64,000 nucleotides of DNA from contig JAMXBD010001250.1 in assembly GCA_024138025.1 (NCBI GenBank), positions 310,001 to 374,000 on the forward strand, written 5' to 3'. The DNA comes from Combretum micranthum. Its lineage: Eukaryota; Streptophyta; Magnoliopsida; Myrtales; Combretaceae. The notes beneath the pieces were generated by a model. It had not been told where the DNA came from and did not search any database. It saw only the letters and a program-made list of their open reading frames with translations. Positions 11,873 through 23,042 of the stretch are shown one piece after another; the first letter of the stretch is position 1, and every line of letters begins with the position of its first letter. Position numbers and translations under genes: made by a program.

Positions 11873-12660
11873 TTAGACTCGGGAAAATAGTTTGTTTGGC
11901 CCACCATTTTCACTACAACTTACGGCTGATTAGCAACACATTGGGCCTATTTTGATTGGCGGCCTGTCAATATCAATAATGGAGGTGTACCCGATGCCCT
12001 TCTTGTTTGTCAGAAATGTAACAACGCGACAAGTATATTACCTGCTTGAAATTAGTCACCGAATCTCTTTGGAAATTTTCAGGTCTATGCATGTTGCAAC
12101 TATTAGGAAGAATCAATTAATCCAAAAGTTAACTAGGTATTTGCAACTAGATGGGAATTAGTTAGTAGAAATTAGATCTAAAATAAGAGATTATTATGGT
12201 AAGCCTTAGTGTATAGGCTAATGAAAAGCCATCCATTTTCTTTTACTAAATTATATTTTTCTATAATAATGGTTTTACAAATTGTATCATTAGCCGAACC
12301 CGTCCCGAGGAGATCTCTTACCGGTAGTGCCATGATTTAAGTCAAATAATAATTGCAAACGAGTCTACTGTTTTAAAGCATATCCAATTCTGCCTAGTGC
12401 AAGTGCAATTGAGCATCAAATGCTTAGATCCAACGATCTAACCGCGGATAATAAATCAAATATCCAAACCTTGATCCAACGATCCAAGAGACCGGTCATG
12501 GTCTCTGCCATCGAAATAAGACAACAAATTCGTGCGCGATGAAAACTAACAGAAGTTTTTAGAAAGAAAGAGAAGAATTCATTAACCTAGAATATGCTTT
12601 AAGTTCTCTTTAACTAGTGAAATAAAAAATCAACTCCTACGTAAAGTTAAAATCAGTATA
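11873..12660. other. Non-coding stretch
   Basis: No gene recognised. The 69-codon open frame at 11952-12161 has no familiar motif. GATCCAACGATC repeats occur at about 12427-12485. Confidence 0.5.
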
Positions 12661-13952
12661 TTGATGGATGGCGTACTTATTTATTTAACTTGTATAACAT
12701 CGTCGGTTCCTCTGATTAGGGAAATATCTAAAGTTGAGGCTTCAGGTTAAGGCGACACCATGCGAGGGTCGAAGTTCAATATATGAATAAACATCGACAT
12801 TATTCATAATATAGTCTTCTTTGATAGAAAGATACAATCTCAATTGGACGTAAAACTCATATACTAAAGGTTAACTTACCTTTTAAAACGAGCAGAAGAA
12901 ATCATCTATGGAAAGTAATACATTCTACTTGGGAGGGAAAGTGTATACCAACTGATCTATTTTAGAATATCTCTATTTTATTAGGTACAAAGTGACATGC
13001 ATGTTATTCACTTATGATAGATATTCTTAAATGAACTGATTTCAAAGACGACTTAATAATTTAGTGTGTTGTTTGTGCTTGTATCATTTAATCCTAGCTG
13101 GGAAGCGACAACCTTGCTAGATAATGCCAACACGATAGTTAGACACTTAAGCCACTCTTATTTCTTTTATTGATATATCATTGGTGACTTGGTGATTAAC
13201 TAATAAGGCAAATTGTATTGGAATGACGTCCATTTATGTTTGGTAAGAAATAGTACATGTACTTCATGACTATGAGTGTCGATTGAGCTGGCATATAACT
13301 ATGATCCGAAATAAATGAATATACGTAACGACTATGAACCGTATATGAGGCTATTATATAAAATGTTCTCATAAGAGGTTAAGGCATTCAACATATCTTA
13401 ATCAACTTCCTAAGCAGTTGCTACTACTCAGGATCCCGAGATTCTCATGGCTTATCGTCTGGAGTGTGAGTACTCCCGTATTGATTTGGCTCTCCTTAAA
13501 TAATAATATTAAACTATTGGTTGTTGCATTGCATATAGTCTAGATATGTATACCATATTGTGTGTATTTTCATTGCTGTGTACTGCTCTTCGACTCACTC
13601 TTTTACTTTTTAGATGTTGAAGATGATTTAATATGGATTGTTGTGATTACATGGACCATGGTTTAAATATTGATAAGAGATTAGACGAGTTGGACACTTA
13701 GACACACAAAATATTATAATTTTTATTCTCTAAGAGTTTGATATTTATATTGTAAGGTTTCAAGGAAATACTTTAGAGGACTTTAGATGTACAATTTCAT
13801 TATATACTATTATTTGTATAATTGATATAACGATTTTTTAAATATAAAATTGATTAAAAATCTACTTAGTTAATGATAGCCTTTGCATATAACGTTTAAA
13901 TAGTTTACACAGCAAAACTATTGTTGCTCTAAACCCTATTTAGGATGTGACA
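12661..13952 (+). repeat. Decayed gypsy-type LTR (right end defined)
   Basis: The right end TTAGGATGTGACA (to 13952) matches the usual GGGTGTTACA-type end of the LTRs at 20877, 27863 and 41350. The interior has the same order of landmarks: a GGATCCCGAG patch (about 13432), then GTGTACTGCTCTTCGACTCAC (about 13576), a pyrimidine tract ending TTTTTAG (about 13613), and directly after it a short GAT/GAA-rich frame. No gag-pol adjoins. The left boundary could not be fixed; AAAAC after the right end would be one half of a target duplication but a convincing partner was not found. Confidence 0.35.
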
Positions 13953-16851
13953 AAAACCGACCATATATAAACCATTGAGGATATTATTAGCACTTGATAA
14001 CATCATCGATCATATTGTTATTTGATAGCTTGCATGTTGTTGGGTTCTAATTGTATTATCGTTCCACAATAGAATCATTGGACTTGAGAGAGGTGTCCAC
14101 TAAAACTGGAATGGACCACAGACTGCGTATTCCAAGGAGAATGCAAATAAGACACGATGTCAACCGACTCAACACGCCTGGGTCAAGACAAGAGACTAAA
14201 ACAGACCGTACGCTTAAAATGGCATCTCCAAAGGGACGCTGCCAGCGGAAAATTCTGAAACAGGCATGGTGTATCGTATGTTTCAGCCAATGGTGGATAA
14301 ACACTAATATATATACACACACACATATATATTAAACAAGTGATGAAAATATTTTACCAATATTTATATGTTACTAATTATTCATGCTGCCTACCGACCT
14401 TTATTCACTTTCTTAACAATGCTAACGATGGTAACATATATTAACATCTCTCGAAAGCTATTGAAATTAGAGAAGAAAACTAAAATTCTAATATCACACC
14501 TTTACTCCCTTCAGATAATTTTTAACTCCGAAAAAATCAATCCTATGATAGTATGACTGTAATTTGCCCTAATCTATGACAAATATATGAACCTAATTCA
14601 TGGCATTAATTTTAGCAATCACTCTCAAATCGACCATGTACTTGATTCCATAGTACAATTTGAATTTTGAAGTAGCCTATGAGGGGAAAAGGCGAACCCA
14701 ATAATACATGCACCGTGAAAAACTACATGCATAATTGATCCCAATCGCAAGCTCTCTTTTGGCCCCCGCATGAGCAGGGTGACACATTCCGGAATTCAGA
14801 TTTCCTCATGCTCTGCGTTTATATGAAACACGTATGTGTTGTACAATTTTATGGATATATATGGTGACAATAACTTAGCTATCATGGTTTCCCAAGGAGC
14901 GTACCTTCAACTAAAAAATAAAATAATGATGTATTAGTATTAGTGTTTGTTCAAAACGCCAGATCAAGATAAAACTTATGACCTGTTTACTACAGAGAAA
15001 TGATAATTGTATAGATGATATTTTCAAAATAGGAGTATTCCTACGTTCGTGACAAAATTGGAAAATAATACATCAAATGGCAATTATGAATGTGGGGACA
15101 TAAAGTATTATTCATTATTTTACTAAATGGCATTTAATTATGATCCAAATTTAGGTATGTATAATTTATAGTTTCAATCATAGAGCTCGACTTTCAGTCA
15201 TGTATATTCATAATGAATTAATAATCGTGTAAAGTGTTCCTGCGGTTTACAATATTGCATCTAGGCAATATCTATTAAGATTGCCTCTAATATTATAAGA
15301 AAAGGCAAATCAAGAAACATTGTATTTCATGACCATATTAATAAATTGAACCTCTACTCTATCTGTTGACCTTTTGGATGGAAAATATCCAATATGTAGA
15401 TTATATATCTACCATGTTGGTGAAACAAACGAGGAAAAAATAAAAGAAAAGAAAAACTCGAAATTAGAGCAAGTATTTCAATACTTGATTACGTATATAC
15501 TATTGTATACAAATCTAAACCTAGTCCTATAAAAAGAAGAGAATTTCTCAAAAACAAAAGGAAAGCTACTTACAAACCCTAACCCATATATAATTTTCCT
15601 AGGAAGGCCAGGCCGAACCGATTGTCGACCTCTCCTTTTCGTTTCTATATAAATTAAATCACCGTGTTTCTTATATTAGGTATCATCATCCTGTAGTGAT
15701 TTTGAAAAAAAAAAAAAAAAAAAAAAAGGAAAATCCCCCACCCCCCATACCCCCCTCCCCCCCTATGTTTCATATGCATCGTGTGTGTGCTTCGTCATCT
15801 AGCTAACAGGATAACTCCTTTTTTTTTTTCCCTCAAAACTGAGGTCATTTTGCACAAGATGCATGCTATTTGCTTTCCCATCCAATACTGGGGGTTGAGA
15901 TAATCGTTTGTCGGCATTTTATGGGGGGAATAATAATTACAGAACATTGGAGGATACAGCGTCATGGGAGAAAGTCAGCTATATTTGAGGGACATATTAT
16001 TGGTGGGGGGAGGTAATGGAAATGTATCCTTCCAATACTTTATTTAGCCTTTGACATTGGACCTTCGACACGTTGGTGTGTCCCATGATTAGACCTCCTT
16101 AGCAATGATCGTCTTACATGGCGCATTCACAATCCTCCACCTAGTGGGACATGTCATACAAGGACCAAATTGCCACTTATTTATGCTCTCTTTTTATCTC
16201 TTAACCCCCTTTTTCTTTTTTCGCTTTCATCATATATATCAACCACACCACTTTCTCGCAATAACAACAATAATATCTCATCGAGACATTTGGCATCTTG
16301 TTATAGCCTACCAAGTGTCTAAATTCATCCAATTAGATCCATGGATTTTATCATTCTATTAAACGTCAATGTCACTTCACGCGGTTTTATTATATATTTA
16401 TCAGATAAATCACAAGTCTTTTCACCCTAACATATTATTATTTTCATCTAAATATGATAGTTAAAGATGCTATTTTTTTTAAAAAAAATATGCTATTTTC
16501 ATTCAAATATGATATTTATATAGTGGGTATTAACTATCACCTAAATATGCTGTTTTTATCTATATATTATATATATATTATATTTTTATCCATATATATT
16601 ATGGTGAACTGCACCAATAACATCGCCATGTTACCATTTGGTCAATGGAATCAGAGAAGTTCAGTGTAAACTTCCTATGGATGGATGATGCAGTCTTTGG
16701 TCAGAATATAAAATAAAAGCATTTATCATACCCTTAATGCCAAAGTTATCAATATTAAGGGGAGAAAAAAAAAGAAAAAACCTTTGATATTAAGCATTTC
16801 CCGCCATATAATAGTGTATCTATTAAGAGTTCTCTTCAAAAAGCTGAAAAT
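13953..16851. other. Non-coding stretch
   Basis: No gene recognised. 14041-14300 is less AT-rich and open on both strands for about 90 codons, but neither product resembles anything known to me. A polyA run followed by a C-rich tract sits at 15704-15763 (described separately). 16100-16360 has an open frame with no recognisable motif. Confidence 0.5.
15735..15763 (-). other. G-quadruplex-capable tract (minus strand)
   Basis: The plus strand carries four C-runs of 5, 6, 6 and 7 separated by A, ATA and T. The minus strand therefore has four G-runs with loops of 1, 3 and 1 base, which fits the canonical intramolecular G-quadruplex pattern with very short loops. It abuts a run of more than 20 A's (15704-15727). 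Formation in vivo is inference. Confidence 0.6.
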
Positions 16852-16869
16852 CACTAGTAAAAAAATGAG

Positions 16870-17225
16870 TTTAAGAGGCGAAATTTTTCGCCGCAGTAGC
16901 TTAAAATTTCGACTCAGTAGTGCTACTGAGGCAAAAAATTCGCCTAAAAAATTCGCCTCTAAAGATCGGCCGTCTTAGGGAAAATGAGGCCAAATTCGCC
17001 TCACGTTTAAAAACATGAGGCGAAATTGGCCTCATGGCAGGAAAGAGTGCCATGTCAGCTAGTGAGGGGAATTTCGTCTCACTAGCTGATGTGGCATGAG
17101 GCGAATTTCGCCTCAAATAGTAAAATGAGGCGACATTGGCCTCATGGCAGGGGGAGTGCCATGTCAGCTAGTGAGGCGAATTTCGCCTCAAATGGTAAGA
17201 ATGAGGGGAAACTCGCCTCATATAT
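16870..17225. repeat. Left subterminal palindrome cluster of the CACTA element
   Basis: About nine copies of a motif with consensus TGAGGCGAAWTTCGCCTCA, some with GGCC replacing one CGCC half. Perfect 9+1+9 palindromes sit at 17097-17115 and 17172-17190. Within the cluster, the unit GGCCTCATGGCAG...GAGTGCCATGTCAGCTAGTGAGG is directly repeated 120 bp apart (17028 and 17148). Its GCCATGTCAGCTAGTGAG half is also inverted (CTCACTAGCTGATGTGGC near 17078-17096), so a long hairpin can form. Confidence 0.8.
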
Positions 17226-17239
17226 CAAAATAATTTTCG

Positions 17240-17705
17240 TAAATTATAAAACAATATAAACAACACGTATGGTAATAATTTTTAAAAAATATTTATAATT
17301 AATATAATTTTCATTTATTAATATTGATATTTTAATTAAAAATTTATTATTAATATATTTTTCCAGAATTTTAAAAAAATGCAACGCGTATTACAATAAT
17401 TTTATAAAAATTATATAATTAATATTATGAATTTATTAATATTAATATTTTACTTAAAATTTTATAATTAATATATTTTTCCAGAATTTATAAATAATAA
17501 ATACAACACGTATTGCAATAATTTTTAAAAAAAATGTATAATTAATATTACGAATTTATTTATATTTTACTTAAAATTGTATATTTAATATATTTTTTCA
17601 GAATTTATAAAAATAAATACAACACGTATTGCAATAATTTTTAAAAGAATTGTATAATTAATATTACAAAATTATTAATATTAATATTTTACTTAAAATA
17701 TTAGA
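17240..17705. repeat. Tandem array A inside CACTA element (4 x ~120 bp)
   Basis: Four diverged direct repeats anchored on CAACACGTAT-like sequence at 17261, 17382, 17504 and 17620, giving periods of 121, 122 and 116 bp. Each unit contains TTTTTCCAGAATTT and ATTAATATTTTACTTAAAAT. Very AT-rich, no coding potential. Confidence 0.8.
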
Positions 17706-18002
17706 TGTAAGTTTCTTATTCTAAACATTTGAAATAATAAAAATATTATGATATTATAAATATCTTTATATTGATATAAATGTGATAAAATGAAAATCAG
17801 AATATACCTAAAATTTGAAATAAAAAATACAAAAACTGTGTAAATTAAAATGAAAATATTATACCTTATATTATATTTGATTTTAATGTTGTTGAACTTG
17901 TAATAAGGAATGGTAAAACCGGCAAAAATAAATATAACTAAATAATTACAAATAAAAACTAAATATAAAATTAAAAGAAGTTAAATAAAAATATAAAATG
18001 AT

Positions 18003-18100
18003 TTACCTTGTATGATGGAGGAAGATTTTGCAAAGAATTCGCCTAATCGGTTGCAGCACGCAAATGGAAAGAGAAATGAGGGGTATATATAGGGGGTGAC
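18003..18100 (-). promoter_or_regulatory. Possible relic transposase promoter and first exon
   Basis: On the minus strand a TATATATA box (18084-18091) in CCTATATATACCC context is followed by about 75 bp of mixed-composition sequence. It ends in CATACAAG followed by GTAAAT at 18007/18006, which resembles a plant exon-intron donor. This stands out from the AT-rich surroundings and lies beside an internal cluster of the palindromic motif. It could be the surviving 5' end of the transposase transcription unit of a parental element. Inference only; no coding exon was found. Confidence 0.25.
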
Positions 18101-18104
18101 TGAG

Positions 18105-18225
18105 CTGATGAGGCGAAATTCGCCTCATATGTTGAAATTTGAGGAGAAATTGGCCTCATGAGGTGGACAGTAAGGCCAATTTCGCCTCATATGACGAAAT
18201 GAGGGGAATTTCGCCTCACTATGAA
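18105..18225. repeat. Internal palindrome cluster of the CACTA element
   Basis: Four copies of the GAGGCGAA/TTCGCCTC motif about 1.2 kb inside the left end: a perfect TGAGGCGAAATTCGCCTCA at 18109-18127, then variants at about 18140, 18172 and 18199. Placing these sites away from the termini and next to a TATA box would suit autoregulation by a transposase-like binding protein. Confidence 0.75.
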
Positions 18226-18279
18226 AATTTCAATTTTCCCGCACCCGCTTTTCTTCTCCCGCGTTGTCCTGTTTAAAAT

Positions 18280-19710
18280 TTTAAGTGTTTAATTAAAATT
18301 TTTATAATGTTTTAAATATTAATTATAAAAAATATTTATTTTTTAATCAATTCATTTACTATTAGACAAGATTAAAATTTAATCTTATTTAATTGGGTGA
18401 TGTACTTTTATTTATTAAAAATTAATTATAAAAAATTTATATATAGATTAAATATTAATTATTAAAATTGTATATTTATTAATCAATTTATTTACTAGTA
18501 GATAAGATTAAAAATAAATCTTATTCAATTGGGTAATGTACTTTTATTGATGAAAAATTTATATAGATTAAATATTTATTATAAAAACTACATATTTATT
18601 AATCAATTTATTTACTAGTAGATAAGATTAAAAATTAATCTTATTCAATTGGGTGATGTACTTATATTTATTAAAAATGAATTATAAAAAATATTTATAT
18701 AGATTAAATATCTAATATATTAAAATTATATATTTATTAATCAATTTATTTACTAGTAGATAAGATTGAAAGTAAATCTTATTCAATTGAGTAATGTACT
18801 TATATTTATTAAAAATAAAATACAAAAATATTTATATAGATTAAATATTTATTATAAAAAATATATATTTATTAATCAATTTATTTACTAGTAGATAAGA
18901 ATTAAAGTCAATCTTATTCAATTGGTAATGTACTTTTATTTATTAAAAGTTAATTATAAATAATATTTATATACATTAAATATTTATATAGATTAAATAT
19001 TTAATATTAAAATTATATATTTATTAATCAATTTATTTACTATTAGATAAGATTAAAAGTAAATCTTATTCAATTGAGTTATGTACTTTTATTTATTAAA
19101 AATTAAATACAAAAAATATTTATATCCGTTAAATATTTATTATAAAAATTACATATTTATTAATCAATTTATTTACTAGTAGATAAGATTAAAAATTAAT
19201 CTTATTCAATTGGGTGATGTACTTTTATTTATTAAAAATTAATTATAAAAAATATTTATATAGATTAAATATTTAATAATAAAAAATATATATATTATTA
19301 ATCCATTTATTTAATAGTAGATAAGATTAAAAGTAAATCTTATTGAATTGGGTAATGTACTTTTATTCATTAAAAATTAGTTACAAAATATTTGTATATA
19401 TTAAATATTTGTTATAAATATATATATTTATATATATTAATCAATTTATTTACTAGTACATAAGATTGGAGAGTTATAATTATAAAGAAATATTTTCATA
19501 GATTTAATAATAATTATAAAAATATTTATTTATTAATCAATTGATTTACTAGTAGATGAGATTAAAAATTAATCTTATTCAATTGGGTAATATACTTTTA
19601 TTCATCAAAAAGTTATTACAAAAAACATTTATATAGATTAAATATTAATTATGAAATATTTATTTAATAATCAATTGTTTTACTAGTAGATGAGACAGAA
19701 GAGTTATATT
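18280..19710. repeat. Tandem array B inside CACTA element (~10 x 120-150 bp)
   Basis: A long array of diverged direct repeats, each with TTTACTAGTAGATAAGATTAAA, AATCTTATTCAATTGGGTAATG and TACTTTTATTTATTAAAAATTA. The CAATTGGGT anchor recurs near 18391, 18526, 18646, 18784, 18919, 19071, 19207, 19345 and 19580, so the periods are 120 to 150 bp with one decayed unit before the last. No coding content. Confidence 0.85.
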
Positions 19711-20004
19711 TAAATATCTCAATAAAAAATTAATAAAATGAAATATTTAGGTTTATGGAGGATTTAAAAGAAATGATGGTATATAGTTTCGTTCGAAATT
19801 TTGTATTTTGAGAAGATATTTTAATAATATTAAACATATAAAAGAACATTTGGACTTTCTACGAAAATATAAAATTAAAATATATTAATTACAATACCGT
19901 AAATTATTTCATATGGAATGTGATAATTATATATTTATCATATTCATTATGAAATTATACGTACGAATATAAATATTTATAATTAAAATATGTGATTCAT
20001 AAAA

Positions 20005-20215
20005 CTGAGGCCAATTTCGCATCATCCTAGTTAGCATATGAGCGAAATTGGCCGCTGACTAAGCTAGTGAGGTGAAATTTGCCTCATCATCTTAGTCAAC
20101 GGCCAATTTCGCCTCATATGCTGACTAGGATGAGGCAAAATTGGCCTCAGTTTTCAAGATGAGGCAAATTTCGCCTCAGATTCTTTAAGAGGCGAATTTT
20201 GCCTCTTACTTTTCT
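20005..20215. repeat. Right subterminal palindrome cluster of the CACTA element
   Basis: Seven copies of the GAGGCGAA/TTCGCCTC motif and its GGCC variants, near 20007, 20040, 20068, 20101, 20130, 20159 and 20189. Two TGACTAAG/CTTAGTCA-flanked units form an inverted pair (about 20035-20135). With the left cluster this gives the two-ended architecture expected of a CACTA element. Confidence 0.8.
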
Positions 20216-20242
20216 CCTCCTTTACCCACTTTTCTACTAGTG

Positions 20243-20876
20243 AATTACGACCATACAAATTTTCAAAGTTCTTTGTGAATACTTACGAAACTCCAAATAT
20301 TATGAACTACTCAACAAAAGAATCCATCCACAAATTTATTCAAAAACCAATTAATTTCAATTTTTCAATAACACAATTTTAATTATTTCTTTTATATGAA
20401 ATATTCCAAGTATGGTAAATTACATCCAATATTACCATATATAAAAAAATTTAACAAAAAAATTTCCAAAACGAAACATTTTTTCCAACCTAAAACTTAT
20501 CATTAATTCTACAACAATTATATATTCAAAGTACTATGCATTTCAAAAAGTTTTATACATCAAGAAATTGCTTAAAATAATTTAATAATTTGAATTTTTC
20601 TTTAAAAATCTTTAAAAAAATGCATAATATTAACATACTAACTTATTTAACAAAATTTACACCTATTTTATATTATTTTCACAAATTACACCTCTTTGGA
20701 AAAAAAAAAAAATGGCAGAACAACTTTAGATTAGAAAACACACACAGTACACACACACATGCCTAGCCCTCTTTTTCAACCAATCTGCAATGTAATCTAC
20801 TTCCTTGCATATATATAGGTATATACATATATTGTAGCCCTTGAACTTAAACAAGATACTTGAACTACATTAGTTG
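20243..20876. other. AT-rich non-coding stretch
   Basis: No gene recognised; A-runs at 20701 and short CA repeats at about 20739-20758. Confidence 0.5.
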
Positions 20877-23042
20877 CGTAACGCCCTAAAATAAGAATAT
20901 TACAACCCGCCACGTGTCATTATCTTTCTAATAACACGCCAAGACTATGAAATACTAATCCACATATTATATAAAAAATACAACTCCAATACTCACATAT
21001 AAATGGTTCATATTAAACAATTCATCGTATAAATAATACTCTTGAATTAACTTGTTGGCATAAATCAAAGCCAACATCATCTTGACTTATAACTTAACTG
21101 AAAAGTCCTATAAAGAAATCTTAAACTCATAAAGCAAATAAAATCTTTCAAACTAATAATAGTTTCAAATTAAACTTCATAGATTATTAAAATGTCTTTC
21201 TATCTCTAGGTATCTAAAATCAACCTCTATTGATCCTTAGCAGGAAAGTCAAGTTCACTATTGCCATTTTCATGATCTACAAAGATGTCATATCTGGTAT
21301 AATCATAAATCATCTTATCTTCTCCTGTTCCTGAAAAATGAATGGAATGAGCGAAAACGCTTAGTACGCCAATCCACAAAACAAATGCATCTGCATACGC
21401 AACATATATATGAAATGCAACTTATTCTAATGCAACCAATTAGATTATTATCTTTATTAAGCCAGTCAAACAACACAGTTTAGAATTATGAATCTCTAGT
21501 TCCAAACTTGGAGTAACTCAGACCCTTAAAAATCAACCAACTTTTGAAAATAGGTAACTATATACATATATTGGTGCTGGAGAATCATCCACACACCGTG
21601 GCCTCCGCCAAAACCTAATCTATTGGAATCATTTCTTTGCACGAGTCCACTATGGACAACTTCACACATAAATCATCAGGGTGTCTCATTAGTATCATAC
21701 TCTGCATGGTCTTTACTAACCAAAGCCAAACGCAAACAGCAAACATAATTTCTTATTATTGTATATAATTAAGTCAATTTAGAATTCTGATCCTATATCA
21801 CATACATCAAACAAATCTAAAGCTACAAGCACATACAACAAACAAGAAATGGTCGTACTTGATTTCGCTTTAGGAACAGAATCCTAATTCACCAAAACAC
21901 CTTTCTTCTATAAATTGTAAAGCCACAAAATCCTCGAACACCACAATTTAGGATTTTCTTCCAAATCTCCAAGAACTTTGATTCCTAAAAACCAATACAA
22001 AAACTTTAACAAAAGATTATATTTTTAGATTATCAAAAGGGTTGAAAGAATCAATCTCACCCGTGTTCCTTGTTTATGGAATCACAAAATTTCTAAAAGA
22101 TCAAATTTTTCCTCCACAATTCCTCTAAATCTTAGAATCCATTCAATACAAATTAAACCAAAACCAATAAACTTCATTCCTTTTTAATCATAAACGTTAA
22201 GAACATATAAACTTACCTAGAATTGACTCTCAATTCTCCTTGATCACCAAAATCCAATTCTCCAAACCAATTAGGGTTCTTCTTCAATTTCTCCTTCAAT
22301 ACCATAAACAATACTCTAAGAAACTAATATATATGTAAAATCCTATAGAAGAAAATAAGGATCTGATTACCTGATTTGGACTATAGAATCCTTTTTAACA
22401 CCAAATCCAGATCTCCAAGATAATCAAGGTTTTCTCAAATCTCCCTTCAAAAACAACAAACAAATTATGAGGATACTATAGATTTGTAGATCTTAAAGAA
22501 ATAATGGTTATCAAATTACTTGGATCTGATCATCAACTTTCCTTAAATACCAAATCTTCAGATTCTCTAAGAAAACTAAAATGATTCTCCAATTCTCCTT
22601 CAAAACAATATAAAAAAGCTACGAACTTGATAGATCTATGAAACCTAAAGGAACATTGATGATTTGATTGCATGATTTAGATTATCAAATCATCTTGACG
22701 GCTATGAATACGCCAGAGGATGTCTGTTAGGTTCAGGGTTATGTTGGAATAAAGAACAAAGAAGAAAGAAATAATAAAAATAGTGGTTTTTATTCCCTTC
22801 ACTTTACATAAGCTAGCAGTTTTCAATATGTATGCCGGCAACATAGAAAGTTAGGCCGATTGTGTTTAACCAGCTTAGCCTTGTGCTTATTTGATTTCCC
22901 CTCTATCTCTTCGTCTTCTCTCACGTATCTGATAACCGATAAAAGTAATTAATTCAAACATTAGAGTTAACCATAAAATCCTCTTATTTTATATCAAATG
23001 ACATCTTTGCCTTCAATATAAATTATTTATTTGTATATTACA
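20877..23042 (-). repeat. Solo Ty3/gypsy LTR, 2166 bp, minus strand
   Basis: Read on the minus strand it starts TGTAATATACAAATAAATAA and continues TTTATATTGAAGG, aligning closely with the start of the 5' LTR at 41350 (TGTAAAGTATAAATAAATAA, then TTCATATTGAAGG). It ends GGGCGTTACG, a decayed TTACA-type end. The 5-bp direct repeat AGTTG flanks it (20872-20876 and 23043-23047). The length, 2166 bp, is close to 2189 bp for the related LTR. There is no gag-pol or primer site on either side, so it is a solo LTR from recombination between two LTRs. The interior has the conserved TTGGCGTACTAAGCGTTTTCGCT box near 21365 and a short frame at 21227-21328. Confidence 0.85.
21227..21328 (-). other. Conserved short frame in the solo LTR
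   Basis: On the minus strand, a pyrimidine-rich TTCATTTTTCAG (G at 21331) is followed two bases later by an open frame of 33 codons ending TAG. It reads TGEDKMIYDYTRYDIFVD at its start. It matches the frame at 43144-43242 in the gypsy 5' LTR at 18 of about 32 positions, including TGED, IYD, FVD, NS and PA, and the stop falls in nearly the same place. It has no start codon of its own before the conserved part, so if translated it would be as a spliced exon. Function unknown. Confidence 0.5.

Larger units (their letters stand above)
16852..20242. mobile_element. Non-autonomous CACTA (En/Spm) transposon, 3391 bp
   Basis: The left end reads CACTAGTAAAAAAATGAG; the right end, inverted, reads CACTAGTAGAAAAGTGGG. 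Both start with the CACTA signature and about 12 of the first 14 bases agree. The 3-bp direct repeat AAT lies immediately outside both ends (16849-16851 and 20243-20245), exactly the target duplication of this superfamily. Just inside both ends are many copies of a palindromic GAGGCGAA...TTCGCCTC motif, matching the subterminal repeats to which CACTA transposases bind. There is no transposase-like open frame; the middle is AT-rich tandem repeat. Movement would depend on an enzyme supplied from elsewhere. Confidence 0.88.

Noticed and set aside
14051..14335. 94-codon open frame overlapped by an 88-codon frame on the other strand
   Set aside because: Neither product resembles a protein I know, and no intron or terminal signals connect them to a gene. 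Only the higher GC content is notable.
17028..17190. Regularly spaced palindromes resembling a CRISPR array
   Set aside because: Plant DNA, irregular spacers, motif degenerate, and fully explained as subterminal repeats of a CACTA element.
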